A stretch of 50,277 nucleotides of DNA. Origin: Brevundimonas sp. Root608 (GTDB lineage Bacteria; Pseudomonadota; Alphaproteobacteria; Caulobacterales; Caulobacteraceae). This document shows, piece after piece, positions 16,942 to 24,901 of this stretch (positions within the stretch are counted from its first letter, which is position 1; every line of letters begins with the position of its first letter). The notes beneath the pieces were generated by a model, which had not been told where the DNA came from, searched no databases, and saw only the letters and a list, made by a program, of their open reading frames with translations. The stretch covers positions 1-50,277 of the forward strand of contig NZ_LMGT01000002.1 of the NCBI RefSeq assembly GCF_001427825.1, written 5' to 3'. A program made the position numbers and the translations under genes.

Positions 16942-17925
16942 CTATTCGCGGGTGACGGCGACGCCGCGATCCTTCAGAATTTCCTGCACGCTGTCCTCCC
17001 CGGCGAGGTGGGCCGCGCCCACGGCGATGAAGGCCGTGCCCGAGCCCGCCAGCAGCGTCTGGATCTGACCCGCCCAGTCGGTGTTCCGCCGGACCAGCAG
17101 CGCCTCGTAGACGGCCGGGGATTCGGCGCGCATCTCATCGACTGCGACCCGTTCCAGCGTCGCCACGTCCCCCGTGGCCCAGGCCCCCACCATCTCGTCC
17201 AGTTCGACCGTGGCGTCGCCGTAGGCCTCAAGCGTCGAGCGCAGGAAGCTCAGCTGATCGGTCTCCGACATGCCGGCGAGTATGCCGATCTGCCTGTCGA
17301 TGGTCTCGAAGCCGTGGATCGGCTTGCCCGCCGCATCGGCGCGGGCCTTGAGGATCAGCTCAACGCCCGACTGGGGATCGTAGCCGGCCTTGACCAGCGG
17401 CGCGACCGACAGGGTCAGGCCGGCCAGCCAGGGACGGAAGACGTCCAGCTGCGCGGCCTTCATGCCGGCGCCGGCGGCTGCGGCGTTCAGCGCGGCCATT
17501 TCCTCGGCCGTCAGCAGGCTGGAGAGGGGGCGGTCGGGCGAGATGCCGTGCTGCTGGATCAGGGGGAGGATGGCGGCCTGATCGTCGGGGTTGGATATCT
17601 CGAACCAGATCTGGTCGGCGCCGGCGAAGGCCGCGTCCACCCTGGCCGAGCCCCAGGCCGTGGTCGGGCGCAGGACGTGGACCGTGCCGAACAGATAGAG
17701 GGTCGAGTCGGCGTCGCGGATGACCCACAGGGCCGGGCCGGCGCCTTCGGCCTGGGGAACCACGCGGGCGGCCACGGCGGCGGCGGGGGCAGCCTCGACC
17801 GCCTGGGCGAAGGCCTGGGCCGGCTGGAAGGCGATGGCGCCGGCCAGTCCGAGGCCGAGAACGGCCCCCAGGGCGGTGCGGGCCAGATGGGCCGCGCGGG
17901 TTTTCAGAGGCGTGGAAACGGTCAT
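16942..17925 (-). CDS. TraB/GumN family protein
   Basis: Protein of 327 residues with an N-terminal hydrophobic segment (about 18-40) ending in AQAFAQA, a probable signal peptide. The TraB/GumN domain begins LWVIRDADSTLYLFGTVHVL, whose FGTVH motif defines the family. It continues through HGFETIDRQIG and ends with AFIAVGAAHLAGEDSVQEIL, the second conserved His motif. The family is related to Tiki-type metalloproteases, but the role of the bacterial proteins is largely unknown. It starts 57 bp downstream of a small HTH gene on the same strand, and its 3' end faces tRNA-Gly at 9 bp. Confidence 0.88.
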   Translation of the reverse strand: MTVSTPLKTRAAHLARTALGAVLGLGLAGAIAFQPAQAFAQAVEAAPAAAVAARVVPQAEGAGPALWVIRDADSTLYLFGTVHVLRPTTAWGSARVDAAFAGADQIWFEISNPDDQAAILPLIQQHGISPDRPLSSLLTAEEMAALNAAAAGAGMKAAQLDVFRPWLAGLTLSVAPLVKAGYDPQSGVELILKARADAAGKPIHGFETIDRQIGILAGMSETDQLSFLRSTLEAYGDATVELDEMVGAWATGDVATLERVAVDEMRAESPAVYEALLVRRNTDWAGQIQTLLAGSGTAFIAVGAAHLAGEDSVQEILKDRGVAVTRE

Positions 17926-17982
17926 GGAAACAATCCTTGGAGCGGGTCGGAAGCGATTTTGTGGTGGGTCCCGAGGAAGGGC

Positions 17983-18174
17983 TCAGTCCTCGGTGAAGAT
18001 GGATTCGATGGGGTGGCCGAACACCCTGGCGATCTTGAAGGCCAGCGGCAGGGAGGGGTCGTAGCGGCCGGTTTCGAGGGCGTTGACGGTCTGGCGCGAG
18101 ACGCCGAGGGCGTCGGCGAGATCGGCCTGGCTCCAGTTCCGTTCGGCGCGCAGGACCTTGAGACGATTGTTCAT
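17983..18174 (-). CDS. Small XRE-family HTH regulator
   Basis: Protein of 63 residues, nearly all of it one Cro/CI-type helix-turn-helix: LRAERNWSQADLADALGVSR then QTVNALETGRYDPSLPLAF, ending GHPIESIFTED. This is the short regulator form often encoded next to a small membrane protein. It follows the 149-residue membrane-protein gene by 10 bp and should be co-transcribed from the promoter at 18692, which has an overlapping dyad suitable for autoregulation. Confidence 0.9.
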   Translation of the reverse strand: MNNRLKVLRAERNWSQADLADALGVSRQTVNALETGRYDPSLPLAFKIARVFGHPIESIFTED

Positions 18175-18184
18175 GCGAGCGGCC

Positions 18185-18634
18185 TCACCGGTGCTTCAGC
18201 CACCAGCCGGCCCAGGCGAGAGAGTAGCCGGCGAGCTGGAACAGCAGGATCGACATCATGCCCGAGACAAAGATGTCCGCGGCCCGGGAGCCGAAGCCGG
18301 CGGGGACGGGAACGTCCTGCGCCCGCATCATGAGGGTCAGCAGCAGCACCGCCCCGACGGCCATCCCGCCCGTGCCGCCCCACCACCAGGCCCATTTGTG
18401 CGCCTCGCGCGCCGCCTCGTCGATGCCGCGCCACCACCAGATGCAGCCGGCGAGGCCGGCCGCCATGGCGGCGGAGATCATGGCCGCGGTCAGCGCCACG
18501 CCAACCGGCCCCGGCTGGTCGCCGAAGACTGCGCTGGCGGCGCCGGCCAGACCGCCGACAGCCAGCGAGCCGATCATGACGAGGGCGTAGGTTGCGGGCC
18601 CATGCGGGCGCTTGGGCTTGGCGATCGGGTTCAT
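18185..18634 (-). CDS. Four-helix inner-membrane protein paired with XRE regulator
   Basis: Protein of 149 residues with four hydrophobic segments at about 18-38, 46-68, 85-105 and 120-142. The tryptophan-rich loop motifs CIWWWRGIDEAAREAHKWAW and WWGG lie between segments 2 and 3. No enzymatic motif is seen. AGGGAGCC is the ribosome-binding site 5 nt from the ATG. The pairing of a small membrane protein with a short XRE regulator recurs in alphaproteobacteria; the regulator may respond to, or control, this protein. Function unknown. Confidence 0.8.
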   Translation of the reverse strand: MNPIAKPKRPHGPATYALVMIGSLAVGGLAGAASAVFGDQPGPVGVALTAAMISAAMAAGLAGCIWWWRGIDEAAREAHKWAWWWGGTGGMAVGAVLLLTLMMRAQDVPVPAGFGSRAADIFVSGMMSILLFQLAGYSLAWAGWWLKHR

Positions 18635-18654
18635 GACAAGGCTCCCTGTCGATT

Positions 18655-18692
18655 TGACAAGTGTGTTTTACATCACGGAGCGATCGTGTCAA
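18655..18692 (-). promoter_or_regulatory. Promoter and overlapping dyad of the XRE/membrane-protein cassette
   Basis: On the minus strand TTGACA (18692-18687), a 16-bp spacer and TAAAAC (18670-18665) form a near-consensus sigma-70 promoter. An imperfect palindrome TGTAAAACACACTTGTCA (18672-18655) covers the -10 region, as expected of a repressor operator. Confidence 0.55.
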
Positions 18693-18713
18693 GCGTCCTT
18701 GTCCAACCCGGGG

Positions 18714-19982
18714 TCAGGCCTTGGGAAGCGCCGTGGCGCGGCCTTCGGTCGCGACCAGCTCCGGTCGGCTGAGAGCGCGAGGCGACTGGTCGACGGGCGC
18801 CAGTTCGGGCAGTTCCTTGCCTTCGTGATCGACCTGGAGATCCTCGAACCGACGGGCCGAGACCATGACCTGGCTCTCGAGCGAGCCGACGAACTGGTTG
18901 TATTTACCGACGGCGGTATCGAGCGCCCGGCCCACGGCGGCGGCGTGGCCGCCCATGACCGACAGGCGTTTGTAGAGCTCCTTGCCCAGTTTCGCGACGT
19001 CCTCGGCGTTGCGCGCCTGCTCCTCGGCGCGCCAGCCGTAGGCGACGGCCTTGCACAGGGCGAACAGGGTGGTCGGGGTGACGATGACGACGCGCGAAGC
19101 CATGGCCGTGGTCATCAGGTCGGGCTCGTGATCGAGGGCGGCGGCGAGGAAGGCGTCGCCGGGCACGAACATGGCGACGAAGTCCGGACTGGGCTTGAAT
19201 TGATCCTGATAGGCCTTGGAGGACAGCTGGCGCACGTGGGTCTTCATGCTGGTGGCGGTGCGCAGGGAGGCGGCGAGGCGCTGGGCCTCCTCGTCGCCAT
19301 CGGTTTCGTCGCCGAAGGCCAGCGACACCTTGGCGTCGATCACGAACATGCCGCCGCCGGGCAGACGGACAACGAAGTCGGGGCGTTGCTGGCGGCCGGC
19401 GTCGTCGGCGCTGGAGGACTGTTCCTCGAAGTCGAAACGGCCGGCCATGCCGGCGGCCTCGAGCACATTGCGGCAGGTCTGCTCGCCCCAGCGGCCCCGG
19501 CGGCCGGTGTTGCCCTTGAGCGCCTCGGTCAACCGCCGCGCCTCGTCGCGTGTGGCGGTGGAGGCGGTCATCAGCAGGGCCAGCTGTTCCTTGAGCCCGC
19601 CGGTCTCCTCATTGCGCGCCTTCTCGAGCGCGGCGACATGCTCCTGGAACAGTTTCAGGGTCTCGGCCACGGGCTTGAGCTGGGCTTCCATCCGCTGCTG
19701 GGACATCAGTTCGCGGGTGCGGAAGGTCTCGTCGGTGCGCTTCAGCAACTCCTCCGCCACGGTGTTGGCCGACTGGGCGGCCTGGGCGCGGAGCAGTTCG
19801 GTCGAGGTCGCGGCCTGGTCCTCGAACAGGCGCATGCGGGCCTCGGTCTCGGCGTGACGCTCGCGCAGCTCCCAGTTCCGGGTTTCGGCCGCGGCGGCGC
19901 GACGACGCTCCATCAGGGCCCAGGCGAGGGCGATGACGGCGACCAGGGAGGCGGCGAGGAAAGCGACGAGGGAGGCGTTCAT
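18714..19982 (-). CDS. rmuC: DNA recombination protein RmuC
   Basis: Protein of 422 residues. The N-terminal membrane segment (about 4-23) is followed by a long coiled coil (30-150) and the RmuC nuclease-like domain with GRRGRWGEQTCRNVLEAAGM, RPDFVVRLPGGGMFVIDAKVSL (PD-(D/E)xK-like core) and FVPGDAFLAAALDHEPDL. In Escherichia coli it limits inversion of short inverted repeats. It may be relevant that this window is rich in such repeats. A dispersed element lies just upstream. Confidence 0.94.
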   Translation of the reverse strand: MNASLVAFLAASLVAVIALAWALMERRRAAAAETRNWELRERHAETEARMRLFEDQAATSTELLRAQAAQSANTVAEELLKRTDETFRTRELMSQQRMEAQLKPVAETLKLFQEHVAALEKARNEETGGLKEQLALLMTASTATRDEARRLTEALKGNTGRRGRWGEQTCRNVLEAAGMAGRFDFEEQSSSADDAGRQQRPDFVVRLPGGGMFVIDAKVSLAFGDETDGDEEAQRLAASLRTATSMKTHVRQLSSKAYQDQFKPSPDFVAMFVPGDAFLAAALDHEPDLMTTAMASRVVIVTPTTLFALCKAVAYGWRAEEQARNAEDVAKLGKELYKRLSVMGGHAAAVGRALDTAVGKYNQFVGSLESQVMVSARRFEDLQVDHEGKELPELAPVDQSPRALSRPELVATEGRATALPKA

Positions 19983-20054
19983 GCTCCGTTCCTTAACCGG
20001 AGTCGCCGGGGGCCGCCATGGCGGGCGCTCGTGGATTTCACTCGGGTAAAATCC

Positions 20055-20188
20055 GGAAAAACACCGTCCAGACCGTCCAAGTCGTCCAAAGCGTTGGTAG
20101 CATCGCCCATAGCGTCCCGACTCGTTGGAAGGGGAGATAGCCCTGCACGCGGCAGTCTACACCCGGCCTGCGTCAGAATCGGTCGTAG
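20055..20188 (-). repeat. Dispersed non-coding element, copy C (reverse)
   Basis: Read on the minus strand it starts CTACGACCGATTCTGACGCA (20188-20169). It has the stem GCAG/CTGC (20171-20168 and 20155-20152) with a 12-nt loop containing TGTAGA, and then two degenerate and three good TGGACG 9-mers. It ends in TGTTTTT (20063-20057). The central hairpin of copies A and B is not evident. It lies between the rmuC start and the recR end; 20189-20256 holds nothing else I recognise. Confidence 0.62.
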
Positions 20189-20256
20189 GCGGCCTGTTCC
20201 CACCCGTCTTCCTCTGGCTTTACCCGGGGATGACGACGCAGGCGGGGAGCCCGACC

Positions 20257-20859
20257 CTACGCCGGCCGGCGCTGCCTCAGCGCCTGGATGATGGTGCCGT
20301 CGTCCAGCCAGTCGAGCTCGCCGCCGACCGGGACGCCGCGCGCCAGGGATGTGATGATGACGCCGGTGTCGGCCAGCCGTTCGGCGAGATAGTGGGCCGT
20401 GGTCTGGCCGTCGACGGTGGCGGGAAGGGCCAGGACGATCTCCTTCGCCTCGCCGCCGCGCACCCGTCCGACCAGTTCGGCGACCCGCAGGGCGTCGGGG
20501 CCGACGCCATCCAGGGCCGACAGCAGGCCGCCCAGCACATGATATTTGCCGCGAAAGGCGCCCGACCGCTCCATGGCCCACAGGGCCCCGGCCTCCTCGA
20601 CCACGCAGATCAGGGCGTTGTCGCGCGCGCCGTCAGAACAGATGGAACAGGGATCGCGGGTGTCGGGCGCGCCGCAGACGCTGCACGAGGTGACCTTCGC
20701 CGCCGTCTCGGCCAGCGAGGCCGCGAGCGGGACCAGCAGCTGCTCACGCTTCTTGAGCAGGGCCAGGGCCGCGCGACGGGCCGAGCGGGGCCCGAGCCCC
20801 GGCAGCTTCGCCAGAAGCGAGATCAGCCGTTCGATCTCGGGTCCGGCCGAGGCGGCCAA
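20257..20859 (-). CDS. recR: Recombination protein RecR
   Basis: Protein of 200 residues, family length. It begins with the HhH region [21 protein letters not shown], then the four-Cys zinc motif (CSVCG and CSICS, about residues 58-75). The Toprim domain has [15 protein letters not shown] and [13 protein letters not shown]. The start codon is TTG at 20859, one base after the ybaB stop, supported by family N-termini and close coupling. It acts with RecF/RecO in gap repair. Confidence 0.95.
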   Translation of the reverse strand: MAASAGPEIERLISLLAKLPGLGPRSARRAALALLKKREQLLVPLAASLAETAAKVTSCSVCGAPDTRDPCSICSDGARDNALICVVEEAGALWAMERSGAFRGKYHVLGGLLSALDGVGPDALRVAELVGRVRGGEAKEIVLALPATVDGQTTAHYLAERLADTGVIITSLARGVPVGGELDWLDDGTIIQALRQRRPA

Positions 20860-20860
20860 G

Positions 20861-21190
20861 TCAGAACAGCTTCGGCATGCCGGGGATGTTCATCCCGGCC
20901 ATGGGGCCGGCGGCCTCGCGCATCAGGGCGCTGTTGACCTCGTCCAGCTTGCGCTTGGCGTCGGCGTGGGCGGCGACGATCAGGTCGGCGAGGATCTCGC
21001 CCTCGCCGGGGACCAGCAGACTGTCGTCGATAACCACCGAGGTGATCTCGCCCGCGCCCTTCAGGGCGACGGTGACGAGGCCGCCGCCCGAGGTTCCGGA
21101 CGCGGTGGTTTCGGCCATTTTCGCCTGGGCGTCCTGCAGCTTCTGCTGCATAGCCTGGGCCTGTTGCATGAGGGCGTTGAGGTCTTTCAT
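20861..21190 (-). CDS. ybaB: YbaB/EbfC nucleoid-associated protein
   Basis: Protein of 109 residues from ATG 21190 ([20 protein letters not shown]). A helical N-terminus with Gln/Ala heptads is followed by [19 protein letters not shown] and the C-terminal [13 protein letters not shown], matching family length and ends. It binds DNA as a dimer. It precedes recR by a single base. In most bacteria dnaX lies directly upstream; here a nitroreductase gene on the other strand and a long inverted repeat intervene. Confidence 0.95.
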   Translation of the reverse strand: MKDLNALMQQAQAMQQKLQDAQAKMAETTASGTSGGGLVTVALKGAGEITSVVIDDSLLVPGEGEILADLIVAAHADAKRKLDEVNSALMREAAGPMAGMNIPGMPKLF

Positions 21191-21263
21191 GCCCTCAAGA
21201 TAGGCGCTGACCCTGGCTTGGGACAGGCCTGAAAAATAGCAACAGAATTTGTTTCGAATGCCC

Positions 21264-21292
21264 TTGAACCAAATCCGGGCCGCGCCATTTAG
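21264..21292 (+). promoter_or_regulatory. Possible promoter of the RutE-like gene
   Basis: TTGAAC (21264-21269), a 17-bp spacer and ATTTAG (21287-21292) precede the ATG by 33 bp. The fit to consensus is moderate. Confidence 0.35.
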
Positions 21293-21325
21293 CATCCACC
21301 ACTGTTGCTGATCAGGAGCCGCCTC

Positions 21326-21940
21326 ATGGCCTTCGATTCCACGCCCGCCCGCGACCTGCCCCTCTCCGAGACGGCGCTGGACCAGCTGTTCACCGCCGCC
21401 CGCACGCGCAACGCCTGGTCGGACCGGCCGGTGTCCGAAGACCTGATGCGCCGCCTGTACGACCTGACCAAATTCGGCCCGACGGCGGTGAACAACACCC
21501 CGGCGCGGTTCGTGTTCGTGACCTCGCCGGAGGCGAAAGCGCGGCTGGTCCCGCTGATGAGCGAGGGCAACCAGGCCAAGACGCTGCAGGCGCCGGTCGC
21601 CGTGATCATCGGCTACGACATGGATTTCCACGAAACCCTGCCGCGGCTGTTTCCGCATGCGCCCGGGGCCCGGGACTGGTTCGCCGACGCGGCCGCGCGG
21701 CGCGAGTCCGCCTTCCGCAACAGCTCGCTGCAGGGCGGCTATTTCATGATCGCCGCGCGGGCGCTGGGCCTGGACGTGGGCCCGATGTCGGGCTTTGACG
21801 CCGAGGGGGTGAAGGCCGAATTCTTCGCCGGCACGGCGGTCGAGCCCAACTTCATCGTCAACCTCGGCTACGGCACGGACGAGAACCTGTTCCCGCGCTC
21901 GCCGCGCTTGGGGTTCGAGGAAGCGGCGCGGATTATCTGA
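21326..21940 (+). CDS. RutE/HadB-type malonic semialdehyde reductase (nitroreductase family)
   Basis: Protein of 204 residues from ATG 21326, with CAGGAGCC upstream. It is an FMN-dependent nitroreductase-fold protein with [16 protein letters not shown] (FMN phosphate contacts), [39 protein letters not shown] and [19 protein letters not shown], characteristic of the RutE/HadB subgroup. Members reduce malonic semialdehyde to 3-hydroxypropionate in uracil degradation by the Rut pathway. No other rut gene lies in the window, so the physiological substrate is uncertain. Confidence 0.88.
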   Translation: MAFDSTPARDLPLSETALDQLFTAARTRNAWSDRPVSEDLMRRLYDLTKFGPTAVNNTPARFVFVTSPEAKARLVPLMSEGNQAKTLQAPVAVIIGYDMDFHETLPRLFPHAPGARDWFADAAARRESAFRNSSLQGGYFMIAARALGLDVGPMSGFDAEGVKAEFFAGTAVEPNFIVNLGYGTDENLFPRSPRLGFEEAARII

Positions 21941-21949
21941 GCCATCAAA

Positions 21950-22086
21950 TTCCGCTCATCCCGGCGAAAGCCGGGACCCAGTGTTCTGGGCGATCCGGCG
22001 GGACCGGTGAGCCTCACTCGCAGTCCTCGGACGCCGGCGTCAGGCTGGAAAGAACTGGGTCCCGGCTTTCGCCGGGATGAGCGGAA
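21950..22086. repeat. 33-bp perfect inverted repeat with 71-bp spacer
   Basis: The arm 21950-21982 is the exact reverse complement of 22054-22086. Each arm holds its own smaller palindrome (CCCGGCGAAAGCCGGG). It fills the gap between the converging rutE-like and dnaX genes and may terminate both. Sequences with the core GTCCCGGCTTTCGCCGGGAT are, as far as I know, widely dispersed in alphaproteobacteria. Confidence 0.85.
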
Positions 22087-22090
22087 ATTC

Positions 22091-23983
22091 TCAGTCTTCC
22101 TCCCCCGGCTCATCCGGAATGGCCGGAAGCTCCACCGCCGGCGCGAGCGTCTTGATCTCGCCGATCTTCGCCCCGGGGAAGGCCTGCATCACCGCCATGA
22201 CGAAGGGGTCGGCCTCGATTCCGGCCCGCTCTTCCGAGCGCTTGCGGCGGTCGATCTCGATCATGGTCTCGCCGCCGCCCTGGCCGTTGGCGGCGATCAG
22301 CCAGGTGCGGCCGGTCCAGTCCTTGAGACGCGAGGCCAGCTTGCGCGCCAGGTCCATCGGCGCGCCGTCGAGGCTTTCATAGGTGATGGCGCCCGGCTTG
22401 AAGGCCACGGGGCGGACGTAGCGCTGCACGTCCATCTGCAGGCCGACCTCGCGCTTCTCGCCGATCAGGGCCACGACCTGCTCGAACGACTGCGGGTCCG
22501 GCAAGGCCGGCGCGGCGACCGGTCGGGCGGCCAGCTGGGCCGACGCTCCGCCGCCGCCCCCGCCGCCGCCCGAGGGGCCGCGCGGGGCAGAGCCGCCGGG
22601 CATGGGCTCGCCGTCGCGCAAGGCTTTCAGGGCTTCTTCGGGTCCCGGCAGGTCGGCGGCGTAGGCGAGGCGGACGATGGCCATCTCGACGGCGTCGGCC
22701 GGATTGGGCGCGCGGCGGACCTCGTCCAGGGCGCGGAGCAGCATCTGCCAGACGCGGGCGAGGGCGCCGGCCGAGATCACCGCGCCCAGGGCCGTCAGCT
22801 TCTGGGCCTGGTCATTGGGCAGGCGGGTCGCCTGCGGCCCCAGCATCTTGGCCACCGAGGCGGCGTGGCAGTGCTCCAGCAGATCGTTGGTGATCTGCAC
22901 CGGATCGGCGCCGTAGCCGTAGAGGGTGCGGAACAGCTCCAGCGCCTCGGGCGTGCGGCCGGCCATGATGGATTCGAACAGGGCGATAGTCTGGCTGCGG
23001 TCGGCGAGGCCCAGCATGTCGCGGACGACCTCGGTCCTGACCGTCTCGCCCCGGTCGCCCTGGACCAGAGCCTGGTCCAGCAGGCTGAGGCCGTCGCGCA
23101 CCGAACCCTCGGCGGCGCGGGCGATCAGGGCGAGGGCGTCCTGCTCGATCTTCATCCCCTCGCGGTCAGCGATGCGGGCGAGGTGTTCGACGAGGATTTC
23201 CGGCTCGACGCGGCGCAGGTCGAAACGCTGGCAGCGGCTGAGGATGGTCACCGGCACCTTGCGGATCTCGGTGGTGGCGAAGATGAATTTGGCGTGCGGC
23301 GGCGGCTCTTCCAGCGTCTTCAGCAGGGCGTTGAAGGCCTGGTTCGACAGCATGTGGACTTCGTCGAGGACATAGACCTTGTAGCGCGCCTCGACGGGGG
23401 CGTAGCGGACGCTCTCGATGATGTCGCGGATGCCGTCGATGCCGGTGTGGGAGGCGGCGTCCATCTCGACCACGTCCATATGCTGGCCGGCCATGATGGA
23501 GGCGTCGTGGCGGCCCTGGTCGGTCAGGGCCAGCGACGGGCGGTCGATGCTGTCGGTCTCGTTGTTGAGCGCGCGGGCCAGCAGCCGGGCGGTGGTCGTC
23601 TTGCCGACCCCGCGGACGCCGGTGAGCATGAAGGCGTGGGCGATGCGGCCGGTGGCGAAGGCGTTGGTCAGGGTGCGGACCATGGCCTCCTGGCCGATCA
23701 GGTCCTCGAAGGTGTGCGGCCGGTATTTGCGGGCCAGGACGGTGTAGGCCTCGCCGTCGTCGACATGGGCCGCGGGGCCGGAGTCGGCGGGAGCGGCGCG
23801 TTTGGCGGCTTTGGCCTCCGGCTTCGGCTCGTCAGGAATTGCGGCGGCTTCGGCCTCCCGCATGCCAGCGGGTTCGGGCGCGCCGAACATGTCGTCGGTG
23901 TCGGGATCGCGCTCGACGACGTCGCCGTCGGGGGCGTCTTCCTCCCACGGAGGGCCATCGAGACTCGGATCGGCGTCGCTCAT
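22091..23983 (-). CDS. dnaX: DNA polymerase III subunit gamma/tau
   Basis: Protein of 630 residues. An acidic, probably disordered leader (1-78) precedes the AAA+ clamp-loader core: VLARKYRPHTFEDLIGQ, Walker A GVRGVGKTTT, VVEMDAASHTGIDGIR and the VYVLDEVHMLS box with SRCQRFDLRR. The usual four-Cys zinc module after Walker A is replaced by a Cys-free insert (about residues 143-167). A run of eight Gly (about 471-478) separates domain III from the tau-specific C-terminal part. I see no slippery A-run for programmed frameshifting. In Caulobacter the short form is made by ClpXP trimming, which could also apply here. Confidence 0.95.
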   Translation of the reverse strand: MSDADPSLDGPPWEEDAPDGDVVERDPDTDDMFGAPEPAGMREAEAAAIPDEPKPEAKAAKRAAPADSGPAAHVDDGEAYTVLARKYRPHTFEDLIGQEAMVRTLTNAFATGRIAHAFMLTGVRGVGKTTTARLLARALNNETDSIDRPSLALTDQGRHDASIMAGQHMDVVEMDAASHTGIDGIRDIIESVRYAPVEARYKVYVLDEVHMLSNQAFNALLKTLEEPPPHAKFIFATTEIRKVPVTILSRCQRFDLRRVEPEILVEHLARIADREGMKIEQDALALIARAAEGSVRDGLSLLDQALVQGDRGETVRTEVVRDMLGLADRSQTIALFESIMAGRTPEALELFRTLYGYGADPVQITNDLLEHCHAASVAKMLGPQATRLPNDQAQKLTALGAVISAGALARVWQMLLRALDEVRRAPNPADAVEMAIVRLAYAADLPGPEEALKALRDGEPMPGGSAPRGPSGGGGGGGGASAQLAARPVAAPALPDPQSFEQVVALIGEKREVGLQMDVQRYVRPVAFKPGAITYESLDGAPMDLARKLASRLKDWTGRTWLIAANGQGGGETMIEIDRRKRSEERAGIEADPFVMAVMQAFPGAKIGEIKTLAPAVELPAIPDEPGEED

Positions 23984-24115
23984 GCCTGATCCTTAGCGCG
24001 ACAGCGCGCGGCTGCCACCCCCGCCACGCATCACGACGGTGGATTGCAGAGAAGCCTTGCGGCAGGCGAACGCCGTGTTAAGCCAAACGCCAAGGTTGAA
24101 TCACGGGGGAACGTC

Positions 24116-24742
24116 ATGCTTCGGTCTGTAATGATGGGAGCGATGCTCTCCCTGGCGCTGGCGGGCGCCGCGGCCGCCGAGCCGTTCCGGTCCTTCGCGG
24201 ACCTTTGCCTGTCGACGGACGCCAGCGCGCGGGTCGCCGGTGGCGCGGCCAAGGGTTCAGGCTGGAGGGACGTGACGACGCAGATGGCCGCCGAAATGGG
24301 CGACATGGGCGAGGAGTTCCAGGACATCGCCGTCTACTTCAACTTCGATCCGGCCAGCGCCGGACGCCTGTCGCCGGATCAGTCCATCGAAATCCTGGTG
24401 ACCGGCTGGGGCGACGGCGAGGCTGTGATGGACACCAAGGGGGTGGTTCTGGACCTTTGCGGCGTGTTGTCGCCCGAAGCGGATGCGCTGACGATGAGCA
24501 AGCGGGTGTCGGATCATCTGGGCGTGCCCTCCTCCACCAACGACGACGAGACCTTGTGGCTGTATTCGCGGCAGGGTGACCGGTTCGTATCCGAGGCGGC
24601 CCTGGTGGACGCCGAGGACGACATCTTCATGGAGGCCGCCCGCGAGCGCAGCCTGTACGCCGTGTACGTGTTCGAGGAAGACGGAATGGCCGGCCTGTTC
24701 GTCGGCGCGGTGCGTCCCGAGGCGAAGGCGCAGGACCGCTGA
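24116..24742 (+). CDS. Hypothetical exported protein
   Basis: Protein of 208 residues from ATG 24116, with GGGGGA 5 nt upstream. An in-frame ATG at 24044 would add 24 residues lacking signal-peptide character. The signal peptide is MLRSVMMGAMLSLALAGAAAA (cleavage before EPFRSF). The mature part is acidic and contains two Cys (FADLCLST and LDLCGVL) that could form a disulphide. I recognise no domain. It is divergent from dnaX, and its 3' end converges on the SRP RNA gene. Confidence 0.72.
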   Translation: MLRSVMMGAMLSLALAGAAAAEPFRSFADLCLSTDASARVAGGAAKGSGWRDVTTQMAAEMGDMGEEFQDIAVYFNFDPASAGRLSPDQSIEILVTGWGDGEAVMDTKGVVLDLCGVLSPEADALTMSKRVSDHLGVPSSTNDDETLWLYSRQGDRFVSEAALVDAEDDIFMEAARERSLYAVYVFEEDGMAGLFVGAVRPEAKAQDR

Positions 24743-24756
24743 ATTCCAGGGTGAGG

Positions 24757-24844
24757 TGGAGACCGCGACCCGAAGGGGAATTCGTTGTGGCTGCTGCCTT
24801 CCGGCCCTGACCAGGTTGGCGAAGCCTTCGCCCGCGATCTCCAA
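24757..24844 (-). ncRNA. ffs: Signal recognition particle RNA (4.5S type)
   Basis: The minus strand contains GGTCAGGGCCGGAAGGCAGC followed by AGCC, the universal SRP domain IV loop bound by Ffh. Flanking arms GGAGATCGCGGGCGAAGG and CCTTCGGGTCGCGGTCTCC form a long imperfect stem. Ends were set by stem closure and by the promoter upstream; the 3' end could extend a few bases. Confidence 0.93.
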
Positions 24845-24849
24845 GGCCG

Positions 24850-24877
24850 ATATGACGATTCCCGCTCGCGGATGCAA
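24850..24877 (-). promoter_or_regulatory. Promoter of the SRP RNA gene
   Basis: On the minus strand TTGCAT (24877-24872), a 16-bp spacer and TCATAT (24855-24850) place the start near 24844, exactly where the RNA stem begins. Confidence 0.55.
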
Positions 24878-24901
24878 GCGCGGCCTTGCTAGAGGACTGT
24901 C

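Noticed and set aside
22091..23983. Programmed -1 frameshift in dnaX
   Set aside because: No A-rich slippery heptamer followed by a stem was seen near the end of the clamp-loader core.
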